Below, one piece after another: positions 35,264-44,450 of a stretch of DNA of 64,000 bases; position 1 is the first letter of the stretch, and each line of letters opens with the position of its first letter. A program made the translations under genes and the position numbers. Source of the DNA: Sphingobacteriales bacterium TSM_CSS. Its GTDB lineage: Bacteria > Bacteroidota > Bacteroidia > Chitinophagales > UBA2359. The stretch covers positions 1-64,000 of the forward strand of contig NBMY01000074.1 in NCBI GenBank assembly GCA_002212985.1, read 5' to 3'. The notes below the pieces were generated by a model. The model saw only the letters and a program-made list of their open reading frames with translations. It was not told the DNA's origin and did not search any database.

Positions 35264-36436
35264 ATGAAACATTGTATATGCTTTTTTGTTGCTGCATTTG
35301 TTTTAATTTCTGCCATGCAGCAAAGCGTCTTTGCGCAGGAAAAACAACAAAAAGAAAAAATGAAGCAAATAGCCGCCAATGAAACGGCGCAAATGCAGGA
35401 AAAACTCTTTTTAACCGAAGCGCAAACCAAACAGGTAATGTCCATTAACCTGCAGTATAATCTTGCAGTTGAAAAACTGGTTCAGGGCGGTATTACCCCC
35501 GATTTGCCCGCTCAAAAACAAGCTCTTGATACTCAAAAACAAGCCGAGCTGAATAAAGTGCTGGATCCGCAACAGGCACAATTAAACCAACGAATGACCA
35601 AAAGCGAAGAACAAGCCGCCAAAGAATTTTACGCCGGTTTTGTAAAGGAACAACTAAACGGCAACAACGGGTTTACCACAGCCGTAACCGCTTATGCCCA
35701 ACAAAACATACTGCCCACCCTTACCACCCTGCGCACCGATTTCGACTCACAGTTAGAAGAAGCCGACCGCCAAAACTTAGTGAAATACCGCGCCGAAACA
35801 GCCAAAGTGGTTGAAGAAATACTGAATACACAGCAGCAAATGAACGCTGAGGGCGAAAATTCAACCCTTAAAATGAAAATGGTAATGATGCGTCTTGCCC
35901 GAAGCAACAAAGAAACGGCTGCCGCCTTGCGCCAAATGGAGCAAAAATACGCCGCGCAAATTGATGACTATATGATTAAAATGATGCCCGAACAACAACG
36001 CTGGGAGGCCGATTTGAAAAATATTGCCGATGCTTTCCTTACCAAATCAGAAGGGCAGCAGTTGCAAAAATTGCGTTTGCAGGCAGATGCCTACGGAGTG
36101 GAGTATCTGGGCTCGCGCATCGGGTTTTTACTGTTCGACCCCGCCAATACCGATACCTATCTGAAAGTGCTCAACCGTCAGGATGTGTCGTATGTATATC
36201 CCAATCCCAGCAATGGCAGAAACAGCGTAAATATGAAAATACAGAAAGAAACGCAGGTGCGCATTAACCTCATTTCCGATTCGGGAGCCTTTTTGAAAAT
36301 GGTGTACAAACAAACCCATACCCCCGGCTCTTACGATGTGGCTTTAGATGTTTCTGATTTGCAAAACGGACAATATTACTATGCTGTTTATTACGGCACA
36401 CAGGTGCAAACCATCAGGTTTGTGGTAGAAAAATAA
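35264..36436 (+). CDS. Secreted helical protein with T9SS type A sorting domain
   Basis: 390 aa. A signal peptide ends near SVFAQ (25). Residues ~30-300 are Gln/Glu/Lys-rich and helical, without a recognised domain. The C-terminal ~80 residues form a type A sorting domain: YVYPNPSNG, then VRINLISDSGAFLK, and DVSDLQNGQYYYAVYYG...IRFVVE. It should be exported through the type IX system that SprA (window end) belongs to. A surface or secreted role is likely. It precedes carA by four bases, probably a chance close packing. Confidence 0.8.
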   Translation: MKHCICFFVAAFVLISAMQQSVFAQEKQQKEKMKQIAANETAQMQEKLFLTEAQTKQVMSINLQYNLAVEKLVQGGITPDLPAQKQALDTQKQAELNKVLDPQQAQLNQRMTKSEEQAAKEFYAGFVKEQLNGNNGFTTAVTAYAQQNILPTLTTLRTDFDSQLEEADRQNLVKYRAETAKVVEEILNTQQQMNAEGENSTLKMKMVMMRLARSNKETAAALRQMEQKYAAQIDDYMIKMMPEQQRWEADLKNIADAFLTKSEGQQLQKLRLQADAYGVEYLGSRIGFLLFDPANTDTYLKVLNRQDVSYVYPNPSNGRNSVNMKIQKETQVRINLISDSGAFLKMVYKQTHTPGSYDVALDVSDLQNGQYYYAVYYGTQVQTIRFVVEK

Positions 36437-36440
36437 CCCC

Positions 36441-37544
36441 ATGCAAGCCCGCTTACTTTTTGAAGACGGACTTACTTTTTACGGAACCGCTTTTACCCAA
36501 CCCCCCCGCACCGTTTTTGCCGAACTGGTGTTTAATACCGCTATGATCGGCTACGAAGAGATTATTACCGACCCCTCTTACCGCGGGCAAATGGTGGTAA
36601 TGACCTACCCCATGGCCGGCAATTATGGTTTTGATGACACCCACGCCGAAAGCGGCAGCGCCTGTATTGAGGCATTGGTAGTTAAAACTTATATAGATAT
36701 GCCCGCCGTTGCTACGGGGCAAACCCTTAAAGGCTACTTAGACCGCCAAGGTATTTTGGGCGTTGAAAACATGGACACCCGCGCCATAGTGCGATATTTG
36801 CGCAATTTTGGCGCCAAAAGGGCCGTGCTTACCACCCAAAACATGCCCGATGCGCTGCTTATTGAGCAACTTAAACAGTGGAACATGCCTACCCGCCTGG
36901 CAGAAACTGCAGGTAATGCCCGGCCACAGCTGTTTAGGGCAAGCACACAACCCGCATGCTACAGCGTGGCCGTAATTGATACCGGCGTAAAATTGAACAT
37001 GATACACATGCTGCAACAACTGGGCTGCAACTGCACACTTTTACCGCCCAATAGTTCTGCCGATGCCATTTTATGCGGCAATTTTAGCGGCGTATTGCTT
37101 GCCAACGGACCCGGCGACCCGCGCCAACTGCACCAACCGGTGCAAACCATACAGCAACTGTTGGGTAAAATACCTGTTTTTGGCATTTGCCTGGGGCATC
37201 AGTTGTTGGGGCTGGCATTGGGGCTGGAGGTGGTAAAACTCAAATTCGGGCATCATGGCACAAACCACCCGGTAAAAAACCTGCTTACCGGTAAGGTAGA
37301 AATTACCTCCCACAACCACAACTACGCCCTTACCCTGCAAAGTGTGCAGCAGTGCCCGCAGGTACAACTTACCCACCTGAACTTATTAGACCAAACAGTG
37401 GCCGGCATTAAACACCTTACCATGCCGGCTTTTTCGGTACAGTACCACCCCGAAGCTGCACCCGGCCCCACCGACTCGCATTACCTCTTTACCGAGTTTA
37501 TAAATTTAATGGAAATTTGGAGCAAAACCTGTTCACACTTATAG
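36441..37544 (+). CDS. carA: Carbamoyl-phosphate synthase small subunit
   Basis: 367 aa. The N-terminal CPSase domain shows GELVFNT-type FAELVFNTAMIGYEEI and DPSYRGQ; the class I glutaminase domain has the catalytic Cys in FGICLGHQLLGLALG and His-Glu in VQYHPEAAPGPTD. It supplies ammonia from glutamine to CarB for pyrimidine and arginine synthesis. carB is not adjacent, as is common in Bacteroidota. Four bases after the previous gene's stop; convergent with ruvB. Confidence 0.96.
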   Translation: MQARLLFEDGLTFYGTAFTQPPRTVFAELVFNTAMIGYEEIITDPSYRGQMVVMTYPMAGNYGFDDTHAESGSACIEALVVKTYIDMPAVATGQTLKGYLDRQGILGVENMDTRAIVRYLRNFGAKRAVLTTQNMPDALLIEQLKQWNMPTRLAETAGNARPQLFRASTQPACYSVAVIDTGVKLNMIHMLQQLGCNCTLLPPNSSADAILCGNFSGVLLANGPGDPRQLHQPVQTIQQLLGKIPVFGICLGHQLLGLALGLEVVKLKFGHHGTNHPVKNLLTGKVEITSHNHNYALTLQSVQQCPQVQLTHLNLLDQTVAGIKHLTMPAFSVQYHPEAAPGPTDSHYLFTEFINLMEIWSKTCSHL

Positions 37545-37625
37545 TGGAGAAGATGCTTTTAAGCATTTGCACCCTTACAGTAGTGAGAATTGGTATTATT
37601 GGTAAACTTTGCTATGGCCGGGGCA

Positions 37626-38672
37626 TTAATCAATTCCCGAAAACAAATCGGGCATGGTGCGGGCAGGCGGCACCTTGTTTAGGTGGCGGTAGGCTTTTTC
37701 GGTGGCTTCGCGCCCGCGGGCTGTTCTTTTCAAAAAGCCTTCCTGCACCAAAAACGGTTCATATACTTCTTCCAGAGTGCCGGGTTCTTCGGCTACGGCC
37801 ATGGCAATGGTGTTAATGCCTACGGGTCCGCCGTTAAATTTATCGATGATGGCCAGCAAAATGCGGTTATCCATTTCATCGAGGCCGAGCGAGTCCACGT
37901 TCAGTGCATTAAGTGCGTGTTGGGTAATAGACAGGTCAACCATGCCATTGCTGAGAATTTGGGCAAAATCTCTTACGCGGCGCAGCAGGGCGTTGGCTAT
38001 GCGGGGGGTGCCGCGGCTGCGCGAGGCTATTTCGCGTGCGGCATCGGGGTTAATTTTTGTTTTTAAGATACCTGCCGACCGTTGTACAATGTTGGTAAGG
38101 GTTTCTACATCGTAATAATCCATTCGGAAAGTAATGCCAAAGCGCGAGCGCATGGGCGATGACAACAACCCCGAACGGGTGGTAGCCCCCACTAAGGTAA
38201 AGGGGTTAAGGGCAATTTGTATGCTGCGGGCACTGGGGCCGCTGTCTATCATAATGTCAATGGTAAAATCTTCCATTGCGGCGTAGAGGTATTCTTCTAC
38301 GGTTATGCTAAGGCGGTGAATTTCGTCAATAAACAATACATCACGCGGTTCAAGGTTGGTGAGCAGCCCGGCAAGGTCGGCGGGTTTTTCCAGCACGGGG
38401 CCGGAGGTAATTTTTACATTTACCCCCAGTTCGTTGGCTATAATGTGCGACAGGGTGGTTTTACCCAACCCCGGGGGGCCATGCAGCAGCACATGGTCTA
38501 ATGGTTCCTGCCGCAATTTGGTGGCCTCAATAAATATTTTAAGGTTATCAATAATATGAGGTTGCCCCGTAAAATCGGATAATACCCTGGGGCGAAGCAC
38601 TTTTTCGGCTTCTTTCTCTTTATTGCTCAGGTTATCGGGGCCTGCCTGCAGGTTGGGGTTTCGTTTCGACAT
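37626..38672 (-). CDS. ruvB: Holliday junction branch migration helicase RuvB
   Basis: 348 aa, AAA+ motor. Walker [11 protein letters not shown], Walker B FIDEIHRL, sensor 1 [10 protein letters not shown] with arginine finger PMRSRFG, and the C-terminal winged helix ending in [16 protein letters not shown]. With RuvA it drives branch migration. ruvA is about 24 kb away at the right edge, so the pair is not an operon. Monocistronic or followed by nothing on this strand; rlmN lies behind it on the same strand. Confidence 0.97.
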   Translation of the reverse strand: MSKRNPNLQAGPDNLSNKEKEAEKVLRPRVLSDFTGQPHIIDNLKIFIEATKLRQEPLDHVLLHGPPGLGKTTLSHIIANELGVNVKITSGPVLEKPADLAGLLTNLEPRDVLFIDEIHRLSITVEEYLYAAMEDFTIDIMIDSGPSARSIQIALNPFTLVGATTRSGLLSSPMRSRFGITFRMDYYDVETLTNIVQRSAGILKTKINPDAAREIASRSRGTPRIANALLRRVRDFAQILSNGMVDLSITQHALNALNVDSLGLDEMDNRILLAIIDKFNGGPVGINTIAMAVAEEPGTLEEVYEPFLVQEGFLKRTARGREATEKAYRHLNKVPPARTMPDLFSGID

Positions 38673-38760
38673 AAATTACCTGTTTACCCTCAAATGTACG
38701 CCTTTTTTGCAGTATTTTGGTATTTAGCTATTTTTTTTAGGAGTGCATTTTTGGTTGTTG

Positions 38761-39816
38761 CTAATCTTTATTGGCCAGTTGCCCGCAGGCGGCATCAATA
38801 TCTTTACCTCTGCTGCGGCGCAGGGTAGTGGTGATGCCCTTGTTTTCGAGGTATTGCTGAAAAATGGCAAGGCGGTCTTCGGTAGTTTTCAGGAAACTTA
38901 CCCCTTGCACGGGGTTATATTCTATAAGGTTTACCTTGCAGGGCACTACCTTGCAAAACTCGGCCAGTTGGCGGGCATCTTCTGGCGTATCGTTAAACAG
39001 GTGAAAAACAATATACTCATACGTTACCGGGCGTTTGGTATGGGCATAGTAGTAGCGCAGCGCATCGGCCAGCACCTGCAGCGAGTTGGTTTCGTTAATG
39101 GCCATAATTTGGTTGCGCTTTTCATCGTTGGCGGCATGGAGGGAAAGGGCAAGGTTAAAGCGCGTTTGGTCATCGGCCAATTGTTTTATCATTTTGGCTA
39201 TGCCAGCGGTAGAAACGGTAATTCGCTGTGCCGACATACCCAGCCCGTCGGGTTGGGTTATGCGGTCTATGCTAAACAACACATTTTTGTAGTTGAGCAG
39301 CGGCTCGCCCATGCCCATATACACAATGTTGGTAAGCGCTTGGCCATAGTGCTGCCTTGAAAGCCGGTCAATCATGGCCACCTGGTCGTAAATTTCGCCG
39401 CCGCTAAGGTTGCGTTTTCGGGGCAAAAAACCGGTGGCACAAAACCGGCAGGAGAGGCTGCACCCCACCTGGCTCGATACACAGGCGGTCATGCGCCCTT
39501 CGGCCGGTATCAGCACGCCTTCAATAATATGTCCGTCGTGCAGCCCGAATCCCAGTTTTATCGTTCCATCGGCGCTGTGTTGTTCTTTGGCAATGTGTAT
39601 GGCATCAATGGTAAAAATTTCGGACAAGAGTTGCCGAAGGTCTTTAGACAAGCTGGTCATTTCCTCAAAAGAGTGTGCCGATTTTTGCCAAAGCCATTCA
39701 TATACCTGCTTGGCCCGAAACGGTTTTTGCCCCAATAGCGCCATTTCCTGCTGCAATTGCGCAAGCCCAAGCGACCTGATGTCTTTTTTGGCAGTTGTTA
39801 CAGAACTTGTTTCCAT
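38761..39816 (-). CDS. rlmN: 23S rRNA (A2503-C2)/tRNA (A37-C2) methyltransferase RlmN
   Basis: 351 aa radical SAM enzyme. The cluster ligands C119, C123 and C126 are in GCSLSCRFCATGF, and the methyl-carrying Cys lies near residue 344 in DIDAACGQL, as in E. coli RlmN. It methylates C2 of A2503 in 23S rRNA and A37 in some tRNAs. Encoded 88 bases upstream of ruvB on the same strand, possibly co-transcribed; divergent from the amidohydrolase gene. Confidence 0.96.
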   Translation of the reverse strand: METSSVTTAKKDIRSLGLAQLQQEMALLGQKPFRAKQVYEWLWQKSAHSFEEMTSLSKDLRQLLSEIFTIDAIHIAKEQHSADGTIKLGFGLHDGHIIEGVLIPAEGRMTACVSSQVGCSLSCRFCATGFLPRKRNLSGGEIYDQVAMIDRLSRQHYGQALTNIVYMGMGEPLLNYKNVLFSIDRITQPDGLGMSAQRITVSTAGIAKMIKQLADDQTRFNLALSLHAANDEKRNQIMAINETNSLQVLADALRYYYAHTKRPVTYEYIVFHLFNDTPEDARQLAEFCKVVPCKVNLIEYNPVQGVSFLKTTEDRLAIFQQYLENKGITTTLRRSRGKDIDAACGQLANKD

Positions 39817-39872
39817 TTGCTACAAAGTTACGGTAATTGGCGTTATCTTGCAGCACAAGATAACATGGTACG

Positions 39873-41066
39873 ATGCTTAAATTTCAGGCCGATTATGTTT
39901 TTCCGGTAAGCCGCCCGCCTGTTCAAAACGGTATTGTGGTGGTAAACCCTGATGGAACCATTGCCGAAATTGTTCCTCCAAACACTTTTGCCTCTCATGA
40001 AGTTACGCGTTTGGAGGGTATTTTATGCCCCGGGTTTGTAAATTCCCATTGCCATATTGAACTCTCTCACCTCAAAGGCGCCATACCGCAGGGCGGCGGG
40101 TTAACAGAATTTCTGAAACCTATAGGCCAACTTCGCAACCAATACAGTTTACCGGTTATTACCCATGCAATAACAGCCGCCGAGCAGGAAATGTTGCAAA
40201 ACGGCATTGTAGCAGTAGGCGATATTAGTAATACGCAGCATTCTTTTACCCAAAAAGCCCGGGGCAACCTGTATTACCACACCTTGGCCGAGGTTTTTTC
40301 CTTAAACCCTGCGCGGGCGCAAACTGTCATGGAGCAGGGCATTGAACTTTTTGAGCAGGCACCGGCATCGCCTAAGCACCTTTGCAGCATTGCCCCCCAC
40401 GCGCCTTATACCGTTTCGGAAAATTTGTTGCGGCAAATTGATGCTTTTAACGCCCGTCACAGTGGCATTATAAGTATTCACAATCAGGAAACCGCCGATG
40501 AAGATGTGTTTTTTCGCTATGGAACCGGCGGTTTTGCCATATTGTACCATGCCATTGGAGCGACCGATGTACTTAATTATTTCACTCCGCCCGGCACCTC
40601 CTCCCTGCAATATATTTTGCAACACTTATCGGGTAAATGCTCCTTGTTGCTGGTGCACAATACGTTTACCTCCGCCGCCGATATTGATTTGGCCCTCCGG
40701 CAATATTCCAATACGATTTATTGGTGCTTTTGCCCCAATGCCAATTTGTATATTGAAGGTTGCCTGCCGCATTTTGATAACTTTATTGCCCGAAATGCCC
40801 GAATTGTTGTAGGAACCGACAGCCTTGCATCTAACCACCGCCTGTGCATACTTTCTGAACTTAAAACTATTAGCAGCCATGCTCCCCATATTCCGCTTTC
40901 TATGCTGCTTACATGGGCTACCCTCAACGGCGCAGAGGCCCTGGGTTTCAGCCGCCGCCTCGGAAGCCTTGAACCGGGTAAACAGCCCGGCTTGGTACTT
41001 ATAGAAAACGTTAATACCCAAACTCTGCAACTTACCCCTCAAAGCACTGCCCAAAGAGTGATGTAA
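39873..41066 (+). CDS. Amidohydrolase-superfamily protein (SAH/aminofutalosine deaminase-like)
   Basis: 397 aa. The metal site HCHIELSH near 60-67, a His in SIAPHAPYTVS, SIHNQET, and the C-terminal GTDSLASNHRL fit the ATZ/TRZ branch of the amidohydrolase superfamily, which includes S-adenosylhomocysteine, guanine and aminodeoxyfutalosine deaminases. The SHCHIELSHLKG signature is common to the Bacteroidota group annotated as MqnX-like. No menaquinone gene is near, so the substrate stays open. Confidence 0.8.
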   Translation: MLKFQADYVFPVSRPPVQNGIVVVNPDGTIAEIVPPNTFASHEVTRLEGILCPGFVNSHCHIELSHLKGAIPQGGGLTEFLKPIGQLRNQYSLPVITHAITAAEQEMLQNGIVAVGDISNTQHSFTQKARGNLYYHTLAEVFSLNPARAQTVMEQGIELFEQAPASPKHLCSIAPHAPYTVSENLLRQIDAFNARHSGIISIHNQETADEDVFFRYGTGGFAILYHAIGATDVLNYFTPPGTSSLQYILQHLSGKCSLLLVHNTFTSAADIDLALRQYSNTIYWCFCPNANLYIEGCLPHFDNFIARNARIVVGTDSLASNHRLCILSELKTISSHAPHIPLSMLLTWATLNGAEALGFSRRLGSLEPGKQPGLVLIENVNTQTLQLTPQSTAQRVM

Positions 41067-41308
41067 GGGTATTTAACAGCCTGCTTCACAACAGGTATTG
41101 CTGCAAAAGCGGTAATTATTGTACAAACCAAACAAAATATTAGCCTGTTTTTGTTATAAAATACAATTTTTAGGAGGCATTTGTTATACTTACCTGCCCT
41201 GTAAACGTTATTACTTAATAAGGCAAGGTTTTTGCCCTGTATAATAAAACCCTATTTTACCAATAGTTAAATTTCTTTGCCATTTTTACCATTTCAGATA
41301 TACTGCTG

Positions 41309-42118
41309 TTGCTGCTGTCGGGTATTTTGGGCGGATTTGTAGGTGGCTACCTGGGCATTGGCGGCTCACCTGTTTATATAGTGTTTTTTTCGTACTTTAT
41401 ACACCAGTTTTACGGTACACAGGTTAGCCCCGAAGAAGCCGTTCAACTAACCATAGCCAATACCGTTTTTGCCCGCACTTTTGCCAGTTTGGCCGGCTGC
41501 TGGAAACACTATGTCATGCACAATTTTTACACACGCACTGTTGTTACCATTGCCATACCGGCCACCATATTTTCATTGCTGTTTGCCTGGCTCATGGCAA
41601 AATTTCATTATTCTAAAACTGCTTTTTCGCTGGCTTTTATTGCCATGTTTATGCCCCTTATCTACAAAATGCTAACCGACGATGCCGAAAAAAAAGTATT
41701 TAACCACCCCTATCGCATTAAAGTTGTATTTCTTAACCTGGCCGGCGTGGTAAGCGGGGCGCTTACGGCATTGTCGGGGTTGGGAACCGGGTTTATTCTT
41801 ATTCCGTTGTTAAACAGCCTGTTCAATATTAAAATCAGAAAAGTTACGTCTATTTCACTGGGTGTGCTGTTTATTACTTCTTTGTTTACCAGCATTTACT
41901 ACGCTTTGGCGTACCATATAGGGGCTAACCTGCCGTTTACCTATGGCGGCATATCCTTGCTTATTTCCATGCCGGTTTTGGTAGGTTCGTTGGTTGCCTC
42001 ACCGGTGGGGGTAAAGGTATCGCAACAGCACTCGCCCCGAACCATACGCATTGTATTTATTGTGTTTTGTGTACTCATTACTTTCAATGAGTTAGTATCA
42101 CTCATTCGCAGTTTGTAG
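41309..42118 (+). CDS. TauE/SafE family sulfite/anion exporter-like membrane protein
   Basis: 269 aa from TTG 41309; no ATG is possible. Family similarity (SDILLLLLSGILGGFVGGYLGIGG) extends six codons further up to an ATT at 41291, so that rare start or a CTG is an alternative. About eight transmembrane segments, with the two family half-motifs GGFVGGYLGIGG and SGALTALSGLGTGFILIP. The family exports sulfite, sulfoacetate or related anions; the substrate here is unknown. The 224-base gap upstream contains nothing recognisable. Confidence 0.82.
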   Translation: MLLSGILGGFVGGYLGIGGSPVYIVFFSYFIHQFYGTQVSPEEAVQLTIANTVFARTFASLAGCWKHYVMHNFYTRTVVTIAIPATIFSLLFAWLMAKFHYSKTAFSLAFIAMFMPLIYKMLTDDAEKKVFNHPYRIKVVFLNLAGVVSGALTALSGLGTGFILIPLLNSLFNIKIRKVTSISLGVLFITSLFTSIYYALAYHIGANLPFTYGGISLLISMPVLVGSLVASPVGVKVSQQHSPRTIRIVFIVFCVLITFNELVSLIRSL

Positions 42119-42140
42119 GGCAGTTTACCGCAATTTTTTG

Positions 42141-42148
42141 TATTTTTG
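42141..42148 (+). promoter_or_regulatory. -7 element of the alkyltransferase-like gene
   Basis: TATTTTTG matches TAnnTTTG. Since it overlaps a TTG and lies four bases before an ATG at 42152, it decides in favour of the ATG at 42179 as start. Confidence 0.5.
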
Positions 42149-42178
42149 CCCATGCAACCTCTGCAATACCCCGTACTT

Positions 42179-42517
42179 ATGAGCAACAACCAAACTTTTT
42201 TTGACCAGGTTTATGAAGTTGTGCGGCTTATACCCTACGGCAGGGTAAGCACTTATGGCGCCATTGCCCGGTGTTTGGGGGCGGCAGGCTCGGCGCGTAT
42301 GGTGGGCTGGGCTATGAACTCATCGCACCTGCAAACGCCGCCCGTGCCGGCACACCGGGTGGTAAACCGCAACGGGCTGCTAACCGGCAAACACCATTTT
42401 GGCAGCCCCGACGCCATGCAGCAACTGCTGGAGGCAGAAGGTGTAACGGTAAAAAACAATCAGATACAGCATTTTGAAACCCTGTTTTGGGACCCCGCCA
42501 AAGAATTGGAACTGTAG
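42179..42517 (+). CDS. Alkyltransferase-like protein (ATL), catalytic Cys absent
   Basis: 112 aa, MGMT C-terminal DNA-binding fold: VYEVVRLIPYGRVSTYGAIARCLG, the arginine finger SARMVGWAM, then PAHRVVNRNGLLTG. The methyl-acceptor Cys of PCHRV is Ala58. Such ATL proteins bind O6-alkylguanine without reversing it and hand the lesion to nucleotide excision repair. Start at 42179 chosen because the -7 element leaves no room for the upstream candidates. The TfoX-N gene starts 31 bases after its stop. Confidence 0.88.
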   Translation: MSNNQTFFDQVYEVVRLIPYGRVSTYGAIARCLGAAGSARMVGWAMNSSHLQTPPVPAHRVVNRNGLLTGKHHFGSPDAMQQLLEAEGVTVKNNQIQHFETLFWDPAKELEL

Positions 42518-42548
42518 GCAAAACCAGATTAAAACAATAAGTTTATAC

Positions 42549-42905
42549 ATGGCATACAACCAACTATTGGCAAACCGCGTGCGGCAGTACCTCATGAACC
42601 TGCCCCATATAGAAGAAAAAGCCATGATGGGCGGCCTTACTTTTATGGTAAACCACAAAATGTGCGTAGGTATTTTGCAAGATGACCTTATGGCGCGCAT
42701 TGACCCCGCTGTGTACGAAACTGTCCTTGAACAGGAGGGGTGCCGCGAAATGAATTTTACCAAAAAACCTATGAAGGGCTTTGTTTTTGTTGCCCCCGAA
42801 GGAACCGATACTGATGCCAAACTTCATTACTGGCTTAACCTGGCATTGGAGTTTAACCCCAAAGCAAAAGCAGCGGGCGCTAAAAAAACTAAAAAGAACA
42901 GGTAA
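42549..42905 (+). CDS. TfoX N-terminal domain protein
   Basis: 118 aa from ATG 42549. A single TfoX/Sxy N-terminal domain: IEEKAMMGGLTFMVNHKMCVGILQDDLMARID and a Lys-rich tail (KAKAAGAKKTKKNR). In gamma-proteobacteria TfoX activates competence genes, but stand-alone N-domains in Bacteroidota are of unknown function. The preceding ATL gene is 31 bases upstream, so a DNA-repair or DNA-uptake context is possible. Confidence 0.85.
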   Translation: MAYNQLLANRVRQYLMNLPHIEEKAMMGGLTFMVNHKMCVGILQDDLMARIDPAVYETVLEQEGCREMNFTKKPMKGFVFVAPEGTDTDAKLHYWLNLALEFNPKAKAAGAKKTKKNR

Positions 42906-42976
42906 TAAACCGGGGCAGAATGTTCCACTTTTGCTAATTTTCGGGCAAATTTTATTCAACCTTTTTCAATTTAATT

Positions 42977-43549
42977 ATGCATTCGTTTTTTACCTCACTA
43001 ACTATTGTGTTAGTTGTTTTGCTGAGTTTGCAAAGTTGTACACAACAGGAAACATCGCCCCGATTGCCTGCACCAAGCAGCCCCGACACAGCCGGCAGCG
43101 CTATTTGGTATTTGGCTAAAAACGACTCGGCCAATTCAATTATCTACCTCAATGCCCGGGGCGATACCATGATAGCCGCAGGTAAATATACCGCCGCTTT
43201 TACCGACACATTTCGCAATTTTGCCATTGTTTATCGCCCCGAACGCGGATTTATAGCTATTAATAAAAAAGAACAGGTGCTGTTTGAGGTGTTTGCCTAC
43301 GACAACGGGCCCGATTACCCCCAAAACGGCCTTTTCCGAATTGTTAGAAACGGCAAAATAGGCTATGCCAATTTAAGAGGACAAGAGGTAATACCGCCAC
43401 AATATGCCTGTGCCTACCCTTTTACAGACGGTATGGCAAAAGTAAGCCTGCAATGCACCCAACAACCCAATGGCGAACATACCGAATGGCAAAGCAACAG
43501 CTGGTTTTACATTGATACAAAAGGCAAAAAGATAAACCCTCCCCGATAA
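42977..43549 (+). CDS. WG-repeat lipoprotein
   Basis: 190 aa. Lipoprotein signal with lipobox LQSC near residue 17. WG (KWG) beta repeats are visible as GFIAINKKEQVLFEVFAY and FRIVRNGKIGYANLRGQEVIPPQY; a third partial one precedes the C-terminus (WFYIDTKGKKINPP). WG repeats form beta-propeller or solenoid surfaces of unknown ligand. After the TAA stop the same frame stays open for 68 more codons, so the original protein may have been longer. Confidence 0.8.
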   Translation: MHSFFTSLTIVLVVLLSLQSCTQQETSPRLPAPSSPDTAGSAIWYLAKNDSANSIIYLNARGDTMIAAGKYTAAFTDTFRNFAIVYRPERGFIAINKKEQVLFEVFAYDNGPDYPQNGLFRIVRNGKIGYANLRGQEVIPPQYACAYPFTDGMAKVSLQCTQQPNGEHTEWQSNSWFYIDTKGKKINPPR

Positions 43550-43756
43550 CCATATATAACAACAAGTCCCTTTTACCACCCCTTTACAGACCTTTTACAA
43601 CAAATACGCCAATGGTTGCACTACCGCCAGTTCTTCGGCCGCCGCGGTGCCAATATCGTAGAAGTGCTGCAACAAAAATACCGCGTTTATTGGTATTGGA
43701 GTGCTAAGGTGGTAAGCGCCTTAGATATTGCAAATGCCGTTAAATTTATCAGTTAA
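43550..43756 (+). pseudogene. In-frame open extension after the WG-repeat gene
   Basis: Directly after the TAA at 43547, the same frame continues for 68 sense codons to TAA 43754, with chromosome-typical codons and a protein-like sequence (LLQQIRQWLHYRQFFGRRG, then IVEVLQQKYRVYWYWS). There is no ATG. It may be a 3' piece cut off by a new stop codon, a remnant of another gene, or chance. It overlaps the end of the convergent gene by 8 bases. Confidence 0.35.
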
Positions 43757-44390
43757 CCTCTATGGAGGTTATGGTATTAAGGGTTCTTTGTTGGTAATAA
43801 CCCACCACTATTTTGCCATTTGCCCTAACAATTTCGGGCGTAATAAAGAATGGAAATTTTTCGGTAATTTCTTCTTCTGTTTTAATATACAACTCACCCG
43901 CCAGGTCTCCGGTCGTTTCTTCTGCAGCATTGCTGAGAATACCCATAATTGTTTTGGTATCCGAATCAAAGTCTGTTACAACACCTTCATTCAGTAATGA
44001 TACACCGTTCATTCTCAAGTCTAGTAGTGCATTAACAATTTCGCTGTTGTATTCAAAAGACAGATACCTGCCCACCAAATTTGATAAAGTTGGCGCATTT
44101 ACATTCTTAACTTCTTCTAAATTTAAACTAAAGTATTCTGTGAAACCTCTTTCGGGAAACTCAATGGTAAGAGTAACAAAAGGATAACCCGAATCTTCAA
44201 CGTTTTTGAGCAAGCCAAACTCTTTAATATCAGAAACATCAGCTATTGGCGAAATGCCTATTGTGCTATTTTTCTCCGTTTTGGAAGGTATATTATCAAA
44301 AAAAGAACGCAACGGATTGCCTGCATTTGCTGCCCAATTCATAAAAAATACAGAGGATAAAAGGACGATAAATTTACAAAATGTAGCCAT
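43749..44390 (-). CDS. Exported protein of unknown function
   Basis: 213 aa. N-terminal signal peptide (to about NAGN at 24). The mature part is acidic and mixed alpha/beta, with no recognised domain or motif; notable stretches are PISADVSDIKEFGLL-like and TEEEITEKFPFFITPEI. The gene is AT-richer than most neighbours. It lies behind the YeeE pair on the same strand with a 60-base gap, so it may belong to that operon. Function not assigned. Confidence 0.65.
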   Translation of the reverse strand: MATFCKFIVLLSSVFFMNWAANAGNPLRSFFDNIPSKTEKNSTIGISPIADVSDIKEFGLLKNVEDSGYPFVTLTIEFPERGFTEYFSLNLEEVKNVNAPTLSNLVGRYLSFEYNSEIVNALLDLRMNGVSLLNEGVVTDFDSDTKTIMGILSNAAEETTGDLAGELYIKTEEEITEKFPFFITPEIVRANGKIVVGYYQQRTLNTITSIEVN

Positions 44391-44450
44391 GATGTTTTAA
44401 TATTTTTGAGTAATTTAGGGTGAGCATGATACGGTTTTTTTAAGCCCTGC

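Noticed and set aside
37545-37625. Extra small gene between carA and ruvB
   Set aside because: Only about 80 bases with a 6-bp palindrome; the overlapping frame is a shadow of ruvB.
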